A stretch of DNA of 64,000 nt from JAJDTT01 sp022827025 (GTDB lineage Bacteria > Acidobacteriota > UBA6911 > RPQK01 > JAJDTT01). Numbering within the stretch: position 1 is the stretch's first letter; every line of letters starts with the position of its first letter. Shown here piece by piece: positions 55,259 through 63,386 of this stretch. The stretch is from the NCBI GenBank assembly GCA_965203535.1, contig OZ241897.1, positions 1,922,001 through 1,986,000 on the forward strand, in the 5' to 3' direction. The notes beneath the pieces are model-generated. The model searched no databases and was not told where the DNA came from. It saw nothing but the letters and a program-made list of their open reading frames with translations. The translations under genes and the position numbers were made by a program.

Positions 55259-56062
55259 AAATTAAAGGGCGCAAAGGTCCTGATTACCGGAGCGTCGTCC
55301 GGTATCGGGGAAGCCACCGCCTACGCGTTCGCTGCAAAATCCTGTGAACTCTTCCTGGTGGCTCGCCGAAGCGAGCGGTTGGAGCAGGTGGCCCAGGAGT
55401 GCCTCCGCAGGGGTGCACGAAGAGCCCTATGGGCCTCCCATGATCTGAGCCGGCCGGGCCGCGGGGCGGAGATCGTTCGCGAATGCCGCCAGCGTCTGCA
55501 GGGACTGGACGTGGTCGTGGCCAACGCCGGCTACGGCATTGTGGGTCCGGTCGTCGAGGTTCCGCCTGAAGAGGTGGCCCGCATCTGGCAGGTCAACTTC
55601 CAGTCCGGTTACGAGACCATCCATGCCGCCCTTCCCGGGCTGATCCAGCAGGGAAACGGACACGTCGTCCTGGTGAGCAGCGTCGTGGGCAGAAAGGCCA
55701 TGCCCTATTTTTCGGCGTACTGCGTCACCAAGTTCGCGCAAGCGGCCCTGGCCGAGTCACTTTGGGGTGAGCTGAGAGGGAGCGGTGTCGGGGTCAGCCT
55801 CATCTGTCCCGGCCTGACGGAGACAGAGTTCCACAAGGTGGCTCAACTCACCGCAAGCGCCACGCCCGCCCTGACGCTATTCCGCCCCGCCACTTCGAAA
55901 TCCGTGGCTCGAACCATTGTGGAGTCGGTTCGCCGGAGGCGCCGGGAAGTCCATCTGACCGGGCTGGGCCGGCTGATGGTCGGCTTGAACCGTCTGTCGC
56001 CGGCCCTGACGGCTCGACTGATCACGCCGCTCGCCCTCCAGGCACTCAAGAAGTCTCACTGA
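55259..56062 (+). CDS. Short-chain dehydrogenase/reductase (SDR), start codon unclear
   Basis: The frame encodes about 268 residues of a classical SDR: TGASSGIG (residues 10-17 counting from 55259), NAGYG, a catalytic Ser in VLVSSVVG, and Y154-CVT-K158. Homologous SDRs begin about 5 residues before ALITG, that is near KLKGAKVLITG. No ATG, GTG or TTG occurs in this frame between the end of amt and that point; only ATA, ATT or CTG are available. The start is thus non-canonical or the gene has a 5' lesion. Coordinates begin at the first plausible codon. The C-terminal 60 residues are basic and hydrophobic, suggesting membrane association. Confidence 0.75.
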   Translation, partial: KLKGAKVLITGASSGIGEATAYAFAAKSCELFLVARRSERLEQVAQECLRRGARRALWASHDLSRPGRGAEIVRECRQRLQGLDVVVANAGYGIVGPVVEVPPEEVARIWQVNFQSGYETIHAALPGLIQQGNGHVVLVSSVVGRKAMPYFSAYCVTKFAQAALAESLWGELRGSGVGVSLICPGLTETEFHKVAQLTASATPALTLFRPATSKSVARTIVESVRRRRREVHLTGLGRLMVGLNRLSPALTARLITPLALQALKKSH

Positions 56063-56254
56063 ACCGCGTCCCACATTTCTACATTCCCGGGCCAGGGACA
56101 GGCTGGCCATTCTCCGACCCCGGCCACAGGCCGCACCCCACGATTTGCCAATAGGCCAAGCCCATGGGTACTCTCTTGAATCAGCCAAGATGTCCAATCC
56201 GGCATGGGTTACCGGACGGCCCGGCGAGGGCGCGATCCACCACGGAGTGCATTG

Positions 56255-57544
56255 ATGAGGCCGAAAGATTTTTCAGTCGTTGGCGGGACCGGTTCTCGAC
56301 GCATCGAGAACTCTTCCCGGGAGGCTTCGGGTCAGAACCGGCGTGAATTTCTCCGGGCCGGAGGAGTCTCCCTGTTCGCGGTCGCCTCTCGAGAGTCCTC
56401 CGTCGAGGCTGTTGCGCCCGCGGCGCGGTCCCCGTACCGGGCCGCCATCGTGGGATGCGGCCGGAAGGGGACCGGTTACGCCAGGGGCTATGTGCTCCAC
56501 CCCCGGACCGAGGTGGTGGCCGCCGCCGATATCGATCCGGAGAACCTGGAACTGTTCACCAGAAGGTTCGGCGTCCCGGGATACCAGGACTACCGGGAGA
56601 TGCTGGCCCGGGAGAAGGTGGACATCGTCTCCCCGATCCTGCCGGTGAAAGCCAATCCCGGCGTGGTTCTGGGATGTGCCGAGTTTCCGGTCAAGGCGAT
56701 TTACTGCGAGAAACCCATATCCGCGAGCCTCCGGCAGGCGGACGAGATGGTCGAAGCCTGCAAGAGAAAGGGAATCGTCTTCGCCGGCGGCGACATGTAC
56801 CGCAACTTTCCCCAGTTCTGGCAGGCTCGAGACGCCCTGGAATCCGGGGAGCTGGGAGAGGTCCGCGGCCTGAACCTCTACCAGTCCACCAACGAGATCT
56901 CCGGGGGCGGGTGCCAGGGATTGAGCGTCATGAGGCTTTTCGCCCGGGATGCGCCCGTGGAGTGGGTCTGCGGCTGGACCCGCGGAGACCCCTTCAGCGA
57001 CCAGGACCAGGGCATGGGCGGTACCGTCCGCTTCAGCAACGGCATTGAGTGCTTCATTCACAACCAGCGGGTGGCGCGCATGGGCATCGAGGTGCTCTGC
57101 AGCAAAGGCGTCTTCGTGAGCGACTGGTACACGTTTCGCCTCTTCCGGATGAAAGCCAGCGCCAAGGATCCCCGGCGGCGGGACAGCCTGGAGGAAATCC
57201 CGGGACTGTACCCCGATTCGGGACTCGGGCGGAGAGTCTACGACGAAGAGGGATGGCGGCACCCCGGAACACGCCAGATGGCCGGAATCCAATCCCTGGT
57301 GGACGCACTGGAACAGGGGATCCCGCCGCGAACCAGCGGCGACGACCTGCGGCTGGCCCTGGAATTGGGCGTTGCCCTGCGCCAGTCCCACCGCCAGGGC
57401 TACGCCCCCGTCCGGCTTCCGGTTCGGGACCGGGAGCTGAAGATCCTCCCCCACATCAGCCGGTACCTCAACAAGAAGGAAGTCCACGGGGAAGAGTGGT
57501 ACCGCGAGCAGATGGAGGGCTGGAAACGGGATCCTCAGGGTTAG
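56255..57544 (+). CDS. TAT-exported Gfo/Idh/MocA-family oxidoreductase
   Basis: A 429-residue protein from the ATG at 56255 with GGAG at 56244-56247. A twin-arginine signal NRREFLRAGGVSLFAV starts near residue 28. The mature part has an NAD(P)-binding Rossmann motif AAIVGCGRKGTGYARG and the family signature YCEKPIS, with a C-terminal alpha/beta domain from about 190. Such exported dehydrogenase-like proteins oxidise or rearrange sugars in the periplasm in Acidobacteriota and Planctomycetota. It begins a plus-strand run of TAT-signal genes. Confidence 0.87.
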   Translation: MRPKDFSVVGGTGSRRIENSSREASGQNRREFLRAGGVSLFAVASRESSVEAVAPAARSPYRAAIVGCGRKGTGYARGYVLHPRTEVVAAADIDPENLELFTRRFGVPGYQDYREMLAREKVDIVSPILPVKANPGVVLGCAEFPVKAIYCEKPISASLRQADEMVEACKRKGIVFAGGDMYRNFPQFWQARDALESGELGEVRGLNLYQSTNEISGGGCQGLSVMRLFARDAPVEWVCGWTRGDPFSDQDQGMGGTVRFSNGIECFIHNQRVARMGIEVLCSKGVFVSDWYTFRLFRMKASAKDPRRRDSLEEIPGLYPDSGLGRRVYDEEGWRHPGTRQMAGIQSLVDALEQGIPPRTSGDDLRLALELGVALRQSHRQGYAPVRLPVRDRELKILPHISRYLNKKEVHGEEWYREQMEGWKRDPQG

Positions 57545-57557
57545 CAGTCCCGAAACC

Positions 57558-58146
57558 ATGAAACCGAACTGGACCCGGAGACGATTCGTGGGCGTCGGGC
57601 CGGGCGTTGCGGCCTCTTCGCTGGCAGCGCCGTTCGGCGCCTCCGCCGGAACGCCGGAACGCGAAGCCCCGGCCAACGCGGATGGCGGGGACCGGAGACT
57701 GCCCCGCCTGATCTACTACAACGACGCCCACCACTTCCACGCCAAGAGGATCGATCCCCCGGTGAGCCGCTTTCAGCTCCAGCGGCCGGTGGACGAGGTG
57801 TTGGGAACCGGGGTCGGAATGCTGGTCCTGGGGTTGGGCTACGGCGACGTGTATTTCCACGACAGCAAGGTCGGGCGGGTGGTGGGACAGGAGAAGCAAA
57901 CCTGGGAACACATCATCGACTGGCGAATCATGTGCATGGTGCGGGACGCCAGGAAGCTGGGAACGGACCAAGCTGGACCCGGGTCTTGTGAAACAGGGGG
58001 AGAACACGGTCGAGATCCTGGCCCGGAAACTGACACCCACGGCAAGCTGGACCCGTTTCGTCAGCGGCGTGGAGATCCAGACCCGGTACCGGAGCTTCGC
58101 CCGTCCCGAGGGGATCGAGGGGGCCGACCGTATCGAACCGTCGTGA
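57558..58146 (+). pseudogene. TAT-exported protein with internal deletion and frame change
   Basis: From ATG 57558 a twin-arginine signal (MKPNWTRRRFVGVGPGVAAS) leads to RLIYYNDAHHFHAKRIDPPV and about 135 sensible residues to KLGTDQ (about 57966). From there the sense moves to another frame (VKQGENTVEILARKLTPTAS and EIQTRYRSFARPEG, ending at TGA 58144-58146), which looks like the extreme C-terminus of a much larger secreted enzyme. The several-hundred-residue middle is absent. The remaining continuous frame, to 58172, ends in low-complexity residues. I could not name the family with confidence. Confidence 0.7.
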
Positions 58147-58197
58147 CGCCGACCCCGACCTTCAGATTTTGAACGATTGGCCGGAGAGACTTCCACC

Positions 58198-59424
58198 ATG
58201 AACCGAAGACGGTTTCTGATGCAGACCGCCGGACTTGGGTCCGGGCTCTGGGGGTTGGGCGCGCGGGCCTCCGGCGTGGCTCTCGGCCGGGGTTCACCGG
58301 CCGAGTCCGGCGTCTCCATGCCGATCCGGGACGTCAGCGTTCAACTGGTTCAGTCGGACTGCGGACGCAAGTGGACCCACGTGCGGGTCCACACCACGGA
58401 AGGCCTCACCGGCATCGGCGAGGCGACCTACAGCCGGAAGGAAACGGTGGTCGCCCGAATGGTCGAAGAACTGAAACCGTACATTCTGGGCCGGGATGCT
58501 CTCGACATCGAGAGCATCTACCGGGACCTCTACTCCGGCGGCGGCACCGCCTATCGGACCGGAGGAGTCATCTTCACCAGCGCCATCAGCGGCATCGACC
58601 AGGCGCTTTGGGACCTGAAGGGAAAGGTCCTGGGCGCCCCCGTCTGCACGCTTCTGGGCGGTCCCCGCTCCGCCCGGGTCCCCGTCTACTCCCACTTCGG
58701 AGGCCGGAATGAGGACACGCTGGCGGCCAGCGCCCAGAGGGTCCTGGACGAAGGTTTCAGGGCGCTCAAGTCGGGCATCACCATCTACGAGGCCCGCGGT
58801 CCCGGGATCAGCCGTCAGGAGTTGAGGAACATCGACCGGCGTTACGCCGCCCTTCGCCGGACTCTGGGGGAGGAGGTGCTGCTGATGGACGATCCCCATG
58901 CCGCCTTCGCCCCCGGGGCCGCGCTGGAGGTCGCCCGTCTTCTGGAACCCTATCGCCTGCTGTTTCTGGAAGAACCGACCATCCCCGAAGACCCCGCCGG
59001 ATACGCTCAAGTCCGGCAGGGCACCCTGACCCCCATCGCCGGCTCCGAGCGCCTGACCAGCAAGCACCGTTTCAACGACTTCTTCCGGGCCGGCGCCGTC
59101 GATGTGGCCCAGCCCGACCCCGTTTACGTCGGCGGCATCACGGAGATGAAGAAAGTCTGCGCGCTGGCCGAAACCCACCAGGTCTCCATCGCGCCGCACA
59201 ACACCAAGGGACCGGTCGGGACCATGGCCGCCGCCCATGTCATGGCCGCCATTCCCAACCCGCTCATCCTGGAGTGGATCGCCCCCAGCCGCATTCCCTG
59301 GCGCAACGCCGTCCTCAAGAATCCCATGGTGCTTCAGGACGGAGCCCTGCTGGTGCCCGACCGTCCCGGTCTGGGCGTGGAGTTCGACGAGGATGCCCTC
59401 CGGCCCCACCTGGTGTCTTCCTGA
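58198..59424 (+). CDS. TAT-exported enolase-superfamily enzyme
   Basis: A 408-residue protein from the ATG at 58198 (GGAGAG upstream) with a twin-arginine signal MNRRRFLMQTAGLGSGLWGL. The enolase-superfamily barrel is clear: K191-S-G193 replaces the usual K-x-K, metal ligands include D231 (LLMDDPHAAF), the glutamate of LEEPTIPED and that of GSERLTS, and H334 lies in IAPHNTKGP. The capping-domain loop GIGEATYSRKETVV is typical of galactonate dehydratase-like proteins. Export of this family is seen in the same phyla. The altered lysine motif suggests a His-only base, so racemisation is unlikely. Confidence 0.83.
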   Translation: MNRRRFLMQTAGLGSGLWGLGARASGVALGRGSPAESGVSMPIRDVSVQLVQSDCGRKWTHVRVHTTEGLTGIGEATYSRKETVVARMVEELKPYILGRDALDIESIYRDLYSGGGTAYRTGGVIFTSAISGIDQALWDLKGKVLGAPVCTLLGGPRSARVPVYSHFGGRNEDTLAASAQRVLDEGFRALKSGITIYEARGPGISRQELRNIDRRYAALRRTLGEEVLLMDDPHAAFAPGAALEVARLLEPYRLLFLEEPTIPEDPAGYAQVRQGTLTPIAGSERLTSKHRFNDFFRAGAVDVAQPDPVYVGGITEMKKVCALAETHQVSIAPHNTKGPVGTMAAAHVMAAIPNPLILEWIAPSRIPWRNAVLKNPMVLQDGALLVPDRPGLGVEFDEDALRPHLVSS

Positions 59425-59450
59425 CGAGGATTCAACAGGAGACGGGGGGA

Positions 59451-60092
59451 TCATGAACTCATCGCAGGGAACCAGAGTTGCAAGGTGTCCCTGAGTTCGT
59501 TGAAGGCAGGATCCTGACAATTGCTCAAGGTGCCGTCGGCGGCGAGTTTGGCAGCAAGTGCGGAAAACTTGCGAGACGATTTTCTTACGCGCTGGCGACG
59601 CATCGCCGCCTGCATTGCCTTCTTGGGCTTGGGTGGCTTCGGGCAACCGCGCGGCCAAAGGCCCTGGGACTTCAACCAATTCCGCAGACGATCGTAGTCA
59701 TTGTTCCAGCTCAAAACTTGGGGAACCCCTTGTGACTCGCTCCAAACCCACGCTTCGAGCTCGGGATCGATTACGATAGCCTTTGAGCGATCTCGCCAAC
59801 CATTCCGTGCCAAGTCCTCCTCGACACCGCATTGTATTGCCTCGCGCGAAGCGTCGTGGCCGCAACCTTCTCTGTCGAACATCACCAGCGCAAACCGGTA
59901 TTGGAGAATGCGATGTCGCAGATATCGAGACGCGTCGGAGCGACACCCCGGGTCTCGCTGGAGGTGTCTGGCGACAGTGTAGGTGACGGAAGGAATTCCG
60001 AGGCTTGCGCCCCTGTCCAACAGTTCCTTCATGGTTTGACGCATGTCCTGGTCCGCGACGAGCACGTAGAGATCCTTTTGCCCTTGCTTCAT
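59451..60092 (-). CDS. Small partner of an ABC-type ATPase, possible defence protein
   Basis: A 213-residue protein from ATG 60092 (a TTG at 60098 would overlap the ATPase stop). Acidic motifs stand out: LVADQD with D14 and D16, MFDREGCG with D73 and E75, and VIDPELEAWVW with D109 and E113. The spacing is reminiscent of TOPRIM-like or DUF4276-like proteins that pair with OLD/ABC ATPases in phage-defence modules. From memory a similar small protein accompanies an ATPase in the methylation-associated defence system. Not proven; it could also be an uncharacterised nuclease. Translationally coupled to the ATPase gene. Confidence 0.65.
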   Translation of the reverse strand: MKQGQKDLYVLVADQDMRQTMKELLDRGASLGIPSVTYTVARHLQRDPGCRSDASRYLRHRILQYRFALVMFDREGCGHDASREAIQCGVEEDLARNGWRDRSKAIVIDPELEAWVWSESQGVPQVLSWNNDYDRLRNWLKSQGLWPRGCPKPPKPKKAMQAAMRRQRVRKSSRKFSALAAKLAADGTLSNCQDPAFNELRDTLQLWFPAMSS

Positions 60093-60094
60093 GG

Positions 60095-61402
60095 TCAACC
60101 GAAAACCTCGGAAGCAAAGAGCAGGTCGACATCAGCGGAGCTCTGCCACCCCGCCAAGCGTGGATGCTCGTTGCCGGCGATGATGTCTGTGGCACCCTCG
60201 TCGTTCTTGGCAAAACAGAGGATCTCCTTTGGCTCGGCACAGCTCAGGAAGACCGGGGAATGAGTCGCGACCAGCACCTGCGAGTCATATACAGAGGAGA
60301 GCGACTGGTACACGGTCTCAACCGCCATGGGATGAATTCCGTTCTCCGGTTCCTCCATGAGGTAGATCTTATCCTTGTCCGGCAGGTAAGCGGCAAGAGT
60401 GAGCGCCAGCAACCGCAACGTCCCGTCGGAGACTGTCCATGACGGGACTTCCACTCCCGTCGCGTAGCGGAGCATCAAATAGGCGTGGCGATCATCTTCC
60501 CGTTCCACGACACGAATGTCTTCGATCTCGCGAAGGGCCATGCGAACGTGGTCGAGCCATTCCTGGAATCTCTCGGGGTCGACTTCACGAAGGCGCTGGG
60601 CCGCCCAGGGAAGGTTGGCCCCATCGGGAACGAAACCCACGCGACGGCTGTTGGGAGAACTAGCCTGACGCAACCGCCGGCTGTCAAGGAACAACTTGAG
60701 TACACCGGATTCGAGGACCCGCTTCGCATAGGTGGCGACCGGAAACTGCTCGGGGTCTTCCGGCAAATTCTTGAGCGTCGAGCGCCGCGGTCCGAAGGCG
60801 ATGCTCAGTTCCGACGCCCTGAAATACTCGTAACGCGATACGGTTTCCATGTTGAACGTGTCGGTGCCCTCTTCGGACTTGTGGAGGACACAACGATATC
60901 CGTAGTTATCAACAGGGATGAGAATCGACTCCGGCGTTGGTCTGGCCGAAGGAAACCTTCTGGTCAGCGTGAACGCGTCTTCTTCGAAGGACGGGTGCTC
61001 ATCGAAGATCATCCGCGAGCGATTTCCCAGAAAGCCTCCTTCGGAATCAATACAGAGCCCGTCATTCCCCTCTCGAATGGCGACCTGATATCGGAAAACT
61101 TCATAGTCGTCCTTAGCAGACAGCTTGTGTTCAAGCTGCTTCGGAATTTCGAACTCCACAGCCAACTCGAACCCTGGGTTCTTCTTCGGACGATCCCACA
61201 CCAAGTCCTGGAAGTTCCGAGTGCGGCGGTCGACGGCAGCGTCGAGGCCATCGCGAATCAGATCACCCAGAAAACCCATCACGTCGAGGAGGGTGCTTTT
61301 CCCGCTGGCGTTGGGGCCGACCAGGATATGAAACGAGCGGTCGAGGTGAACATCCACATAGCGCAGGCAACGAAAGTTCAGGGCTTGGATGCGACGGATC
61401 AT
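60095..61402 (-). CDS. ABC-type (AAA_21/OLD-like) ATPase
   Basis: A 435-residue SMC/RecF-like ATPase. N-terminal RIQALNFRCLRYVDVHLDRS leads to Walker A GPNASGKST at residues 29-37. The Walker B/catalytic site is YLMEEPENGIHP with E350-E351, and the H-loop is VATHSPVFLSCAEP. The middle (about 90-300) is the variable insert. There is no C-terminal TOPRIM domain; instead a separate 213-residue gene follows with its start at the stop codon. This gene pair resembles ATPase-plus-effector defence modules such as PARIS-like systems. No other defence gene is adjacent on this side. Confidence 0.85.
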   Translation of the reverse strand: MIRRIQALNFRCLRYVDVHLDRSFHILVGPNASGKSTLLDVMGFLGDLIRDGLDAAVDRRTRNFQDLVWDRPKKNPGFELAVEFEIPKQLEHKLSAKDDYEVFRYQVAIREGNDGLCIDSEGGFLGNRSRMIFDEHPSFEEDAFTLTRRFPSARPTPESILIPVDNYGYRCVLHKSEEGTDTFNMETVSRYEYFRASELSIAFGPRRSTLKNLPEDPEQFPVATYAKRVLESGVLKLFLDSRRLRQASSPNSRRVGFVPDGANLPWAAQRLREVDPERFQEWLDHVRMALREIEDIRVVEREDDRHAYLMLRYATGVEVPSWTVSDGTLRLLALTLAAYLPDKDKIYLMEEPENGIHPMAVETVYQSLSSVYDSQVLVATHSPVFLSCAEPKEILCFAKNDEGATDIIAGNEHPRLAGWQSSADVDLLFASEVFG

Positions 61403-61503
61403 GGGGACAGTCTACAAGAATGGCCCCTGCCTCGAAACGAGACCGGCACCTAGCCGACATGCCATGGCGACGCCGAATCGGAGCCTGATATAGTCTTCGG
61501 GCC

Positions 61504-62103
61504 GTGCCCGTCGACGAGTCCCGTTTCCAGTTGGCCGTCGCCCGATTCCGGGAGGCCCACGACGAAGACCCGGTCACGGTGGAGACGGAAGGTGGACAAG
61601 TCCCCTGGTCCGTCCACTACCACCGCCGGCTGGTGGCGTGGGTCCGCCGACTGCGGCCGGAGGCCTCGGAAGCTCTGCTGTTGGCGGCCCATTGCCAGCA
61701 CATTCGCCGCTGGACCATTCCGCGTGATCGCTATCCGGTGGGGGGAGCCGGGTACAAACGGTGGCGGAAGACCCTCGCCCAATTCCACGCCCAAGAGGCG
61801 GGCCGGATACTCGGCGACGCGGGTTATGACGAAATCACCGTCGGGCGGGTCCAGGCGCTGCTGCGGAAGCTGCGCCTCAAGCTGGATCCCGAGTCGCAGC
61901 TTCTGGAGGACGCCGTCTGCCTGGTCTTCCTGGAGAACGAGTTCGAGGCATTCTCCCGGATGCACGACGACGCCAAGCTGGCCGACATCCTTCGGAAGAC
62001 CTGGCGAAAGATGTCCCCTCAGGGGCGTGAGGCCGCCCTGGCTGTGGCCGGATCGCTGCCGGAATCCCTCCACGCCCTGGTCTGCAACGCCGTGGCGCCC
62101 TGA
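61504..62103 (+). CDS. DUF4202-family protein
   Basis: A 199-residue protein starting with GTG at 61504. It matches the DUF4202 pattern: PWSVHYHRRLVAWVRRL, LLLAAHCQHIRRWTIPRD, YPVGGAGYKRWRKTLAQFHA and VCLVFLENEFEAF. His residues in HYHRR and HCQHIRRW give it an HD-like look, but no activity is established for the family. Divergent from the ABC-type ATPase gene (101 bp) and convergent with the DUF1080 gene. Confidence 0.82.
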   Translation: MPVDESRFQLAVARFREAHDEDPVTVETEGGQVPWSVHYHRRLVAWVRRLRPEASEALLLAAHCQHIRRWTIPRDRYPVGGAGYKRWRKTLAQFHAQEAGRILGDAGYDEITVGRVQALLRKLRLKLDPESQLLEDAVCLVFLENEFEAFSRMHDDAKLADILRKTWRKMSPQGREAALAVAGSLPESLHALVCNAVAP

Positions 62104-62112
62104 CCCCGTATT

Positions 62113-63378
62113 TCAGTCGATTCGGCGGACGTAGACGTTCTTGAAGAAGAGGGGGTTCCCGTGGGCCTGGAGCTCGACGGAACCCGTAGGGTAGATGGGC
62201 CTGTCCCGTTCCCAGTAGTTTTCCATGACCGTGTTGTGGACCACCAGGCGATGGTTGAGCCAGACGGTCACCTTCTCGCCGATCATGAGGATCCGGAACC
62301 GGTTCCACTCTCCCACCGGATGGTCGGCCGCCAACTTGGGCTGGGACGGGTTCTTCTTGTTGTTCCACATGGCGCCTGAGCCCTCGGGGTCCGCCCAGAT
62401 CTGGATCTGGGGACTCCCCCGCAGGTAGATGCCGCTGTCCCCGTCGGGCTCGATCTTCCAGTCGACCCACAGCTCGAAGTCCCTGAAGTCCTGGCGGCTG
62501 CAGAGGCTGTCGCCCTTTCCGTCGAAGATCAGGACACCCTCTTCGACCCTCCAATGCTTCCGCATTTTGACATCGGCTTCGCGCTGGGCCGCCGCCAGCT
62601 CCGCCGGGTCCATGGCGGCCCGTTGCTTGGGATTGGCCACCAGGCCTTTCCAGCCCTCCAGGTCCATGCCGTTGAACAGGGCCTGGAATCCCTCGGGGGC
62701 CAGATTGTCCGGCTGCTCCCCACCCAGGTCCTTGATGCGGAGGTTGCGAAACTCCACGTGAGTGGAATGGCCCAGCAGCCCCACGTGCCCCCGGGAGCGC
62801 ATCACTCCCGGATGCCTCTGGAGAGCCTCGGCGTCACGGATGTCGTTCAGGCTGGCGCTGACGATCACGGTTCCATTGAGCGTGACCTTCACCCGGCGGC
62901 CCAAGAGCGCGATCTCCTGCCGGTTCCATTCTCCCACCGGCGCCAACGCGCCGCGGCGGGCGGGAATCAGGCCGTAGACCGATCCATGCGCCTGATAGGG
63001 CCTGATCCCGGCGTACTTCGGCGCCGTGTTGTCCAGAATCTGGATCTCCATCCCGTCGATGGAAGCGTGTCCGTCGATGGGAACCCGGACACCGACGCCG
63101 TTGTTGCCTCCCGGTCTCAGCTTGAACTCGAAACGGAGGATGAAGTCGGAGTATTCCTTCTCCGTCAGGAGCTTCGCACCCTCCCCTTCGGGGCAGATCA
63201 GGAGGCCGTCCCGGACCAGCCAGCCCTGATTCCGCTGCCGGATCGTCCTCCAGCCGGTCAGGTCCCGACCATTGAAAAGGGAGACGAAGCCCGGTTCGGG
63301 GTCTCCACCATGCAACGGTGCGGAAGCCGGAACGGCCGCCAACAGGGACAGCAATACGGAAAGCAGAGTCGTCTTCAA
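62113..63378 (-). CDS. Secreted two-domain DUF1080 (3-keto-disaccharide hydrolase-like) protein
   Basis: A 421-residue protein. The best start is TTG at 63378 with AGGTGG just before it, giving a signal peptide (KTTLLSVLLSLLAAVPASA). Two DUF1080 domains follow: the first from FVSLFNGRDLTGW with NNGVGVRVPIDG and GMEIQILDN, the second from FQALFNGMDLEGW with DSGIYLRGSPQIQIW and ENYWERDRPIY. Domain 2 contains an extra charged helix (AELAAAQREADVKMRKHW). DUF1080 includes 3-keto-glycoside hydrolases, which act with Gfo/Idh-type glycoside oxidases, and here a Gfo/Idh gene precedes it by 8 bp. A periplasmic 3-keto-disaccharide pathway is a reasonable inference. Confidence 0.83.
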   Translation of the reverse strand: MKTTLLSVLLSLLAAVPASAPLHGGDPEPGFVSLFNGRDLTGWRTIRQRNQGWLVRDGLLICPEGEGAKLLTEKEYSDFILRFEFKLRPGGNNGVGVRVPIDGHASIDGMEIQILDNTAPKYAGIRPYQAHGSVYGLIPARRGALAPVGEWNRQEIALLGRRVKVTLNGTVIVSASLNDIRDAEALQRHPGVMRSRGHVGLLGHSTHVEFRNLRIKDLGGEQPDNLAPEGFQALFNGMDLEGWKGLVANPKQRAAMDPAELAAAQREADVKMRKHWRVEEGVLIFDGKGDSLCSRQDFRDFELWVDWKIEPDGDSGIYLRGSPQIQIWADPEGSGAMWNNKKNPSQPKLAADHPVGEWNRFRILMIGEKVTVWLNHRLVVHNTVMENYWERDRPIYPTGSVELQAHGNPLFFKNVYVRRID

Positions 63379-63386
63379 AGTGCCAC

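Noticed and set aside
53847..55274. Minus-strand frame of 475 codons over amt
   Set aside because: Low-complexity His/Arg/Asp-rich translation opposite a clear ammonium transporter; a by-product of strong G-ending codon bias.
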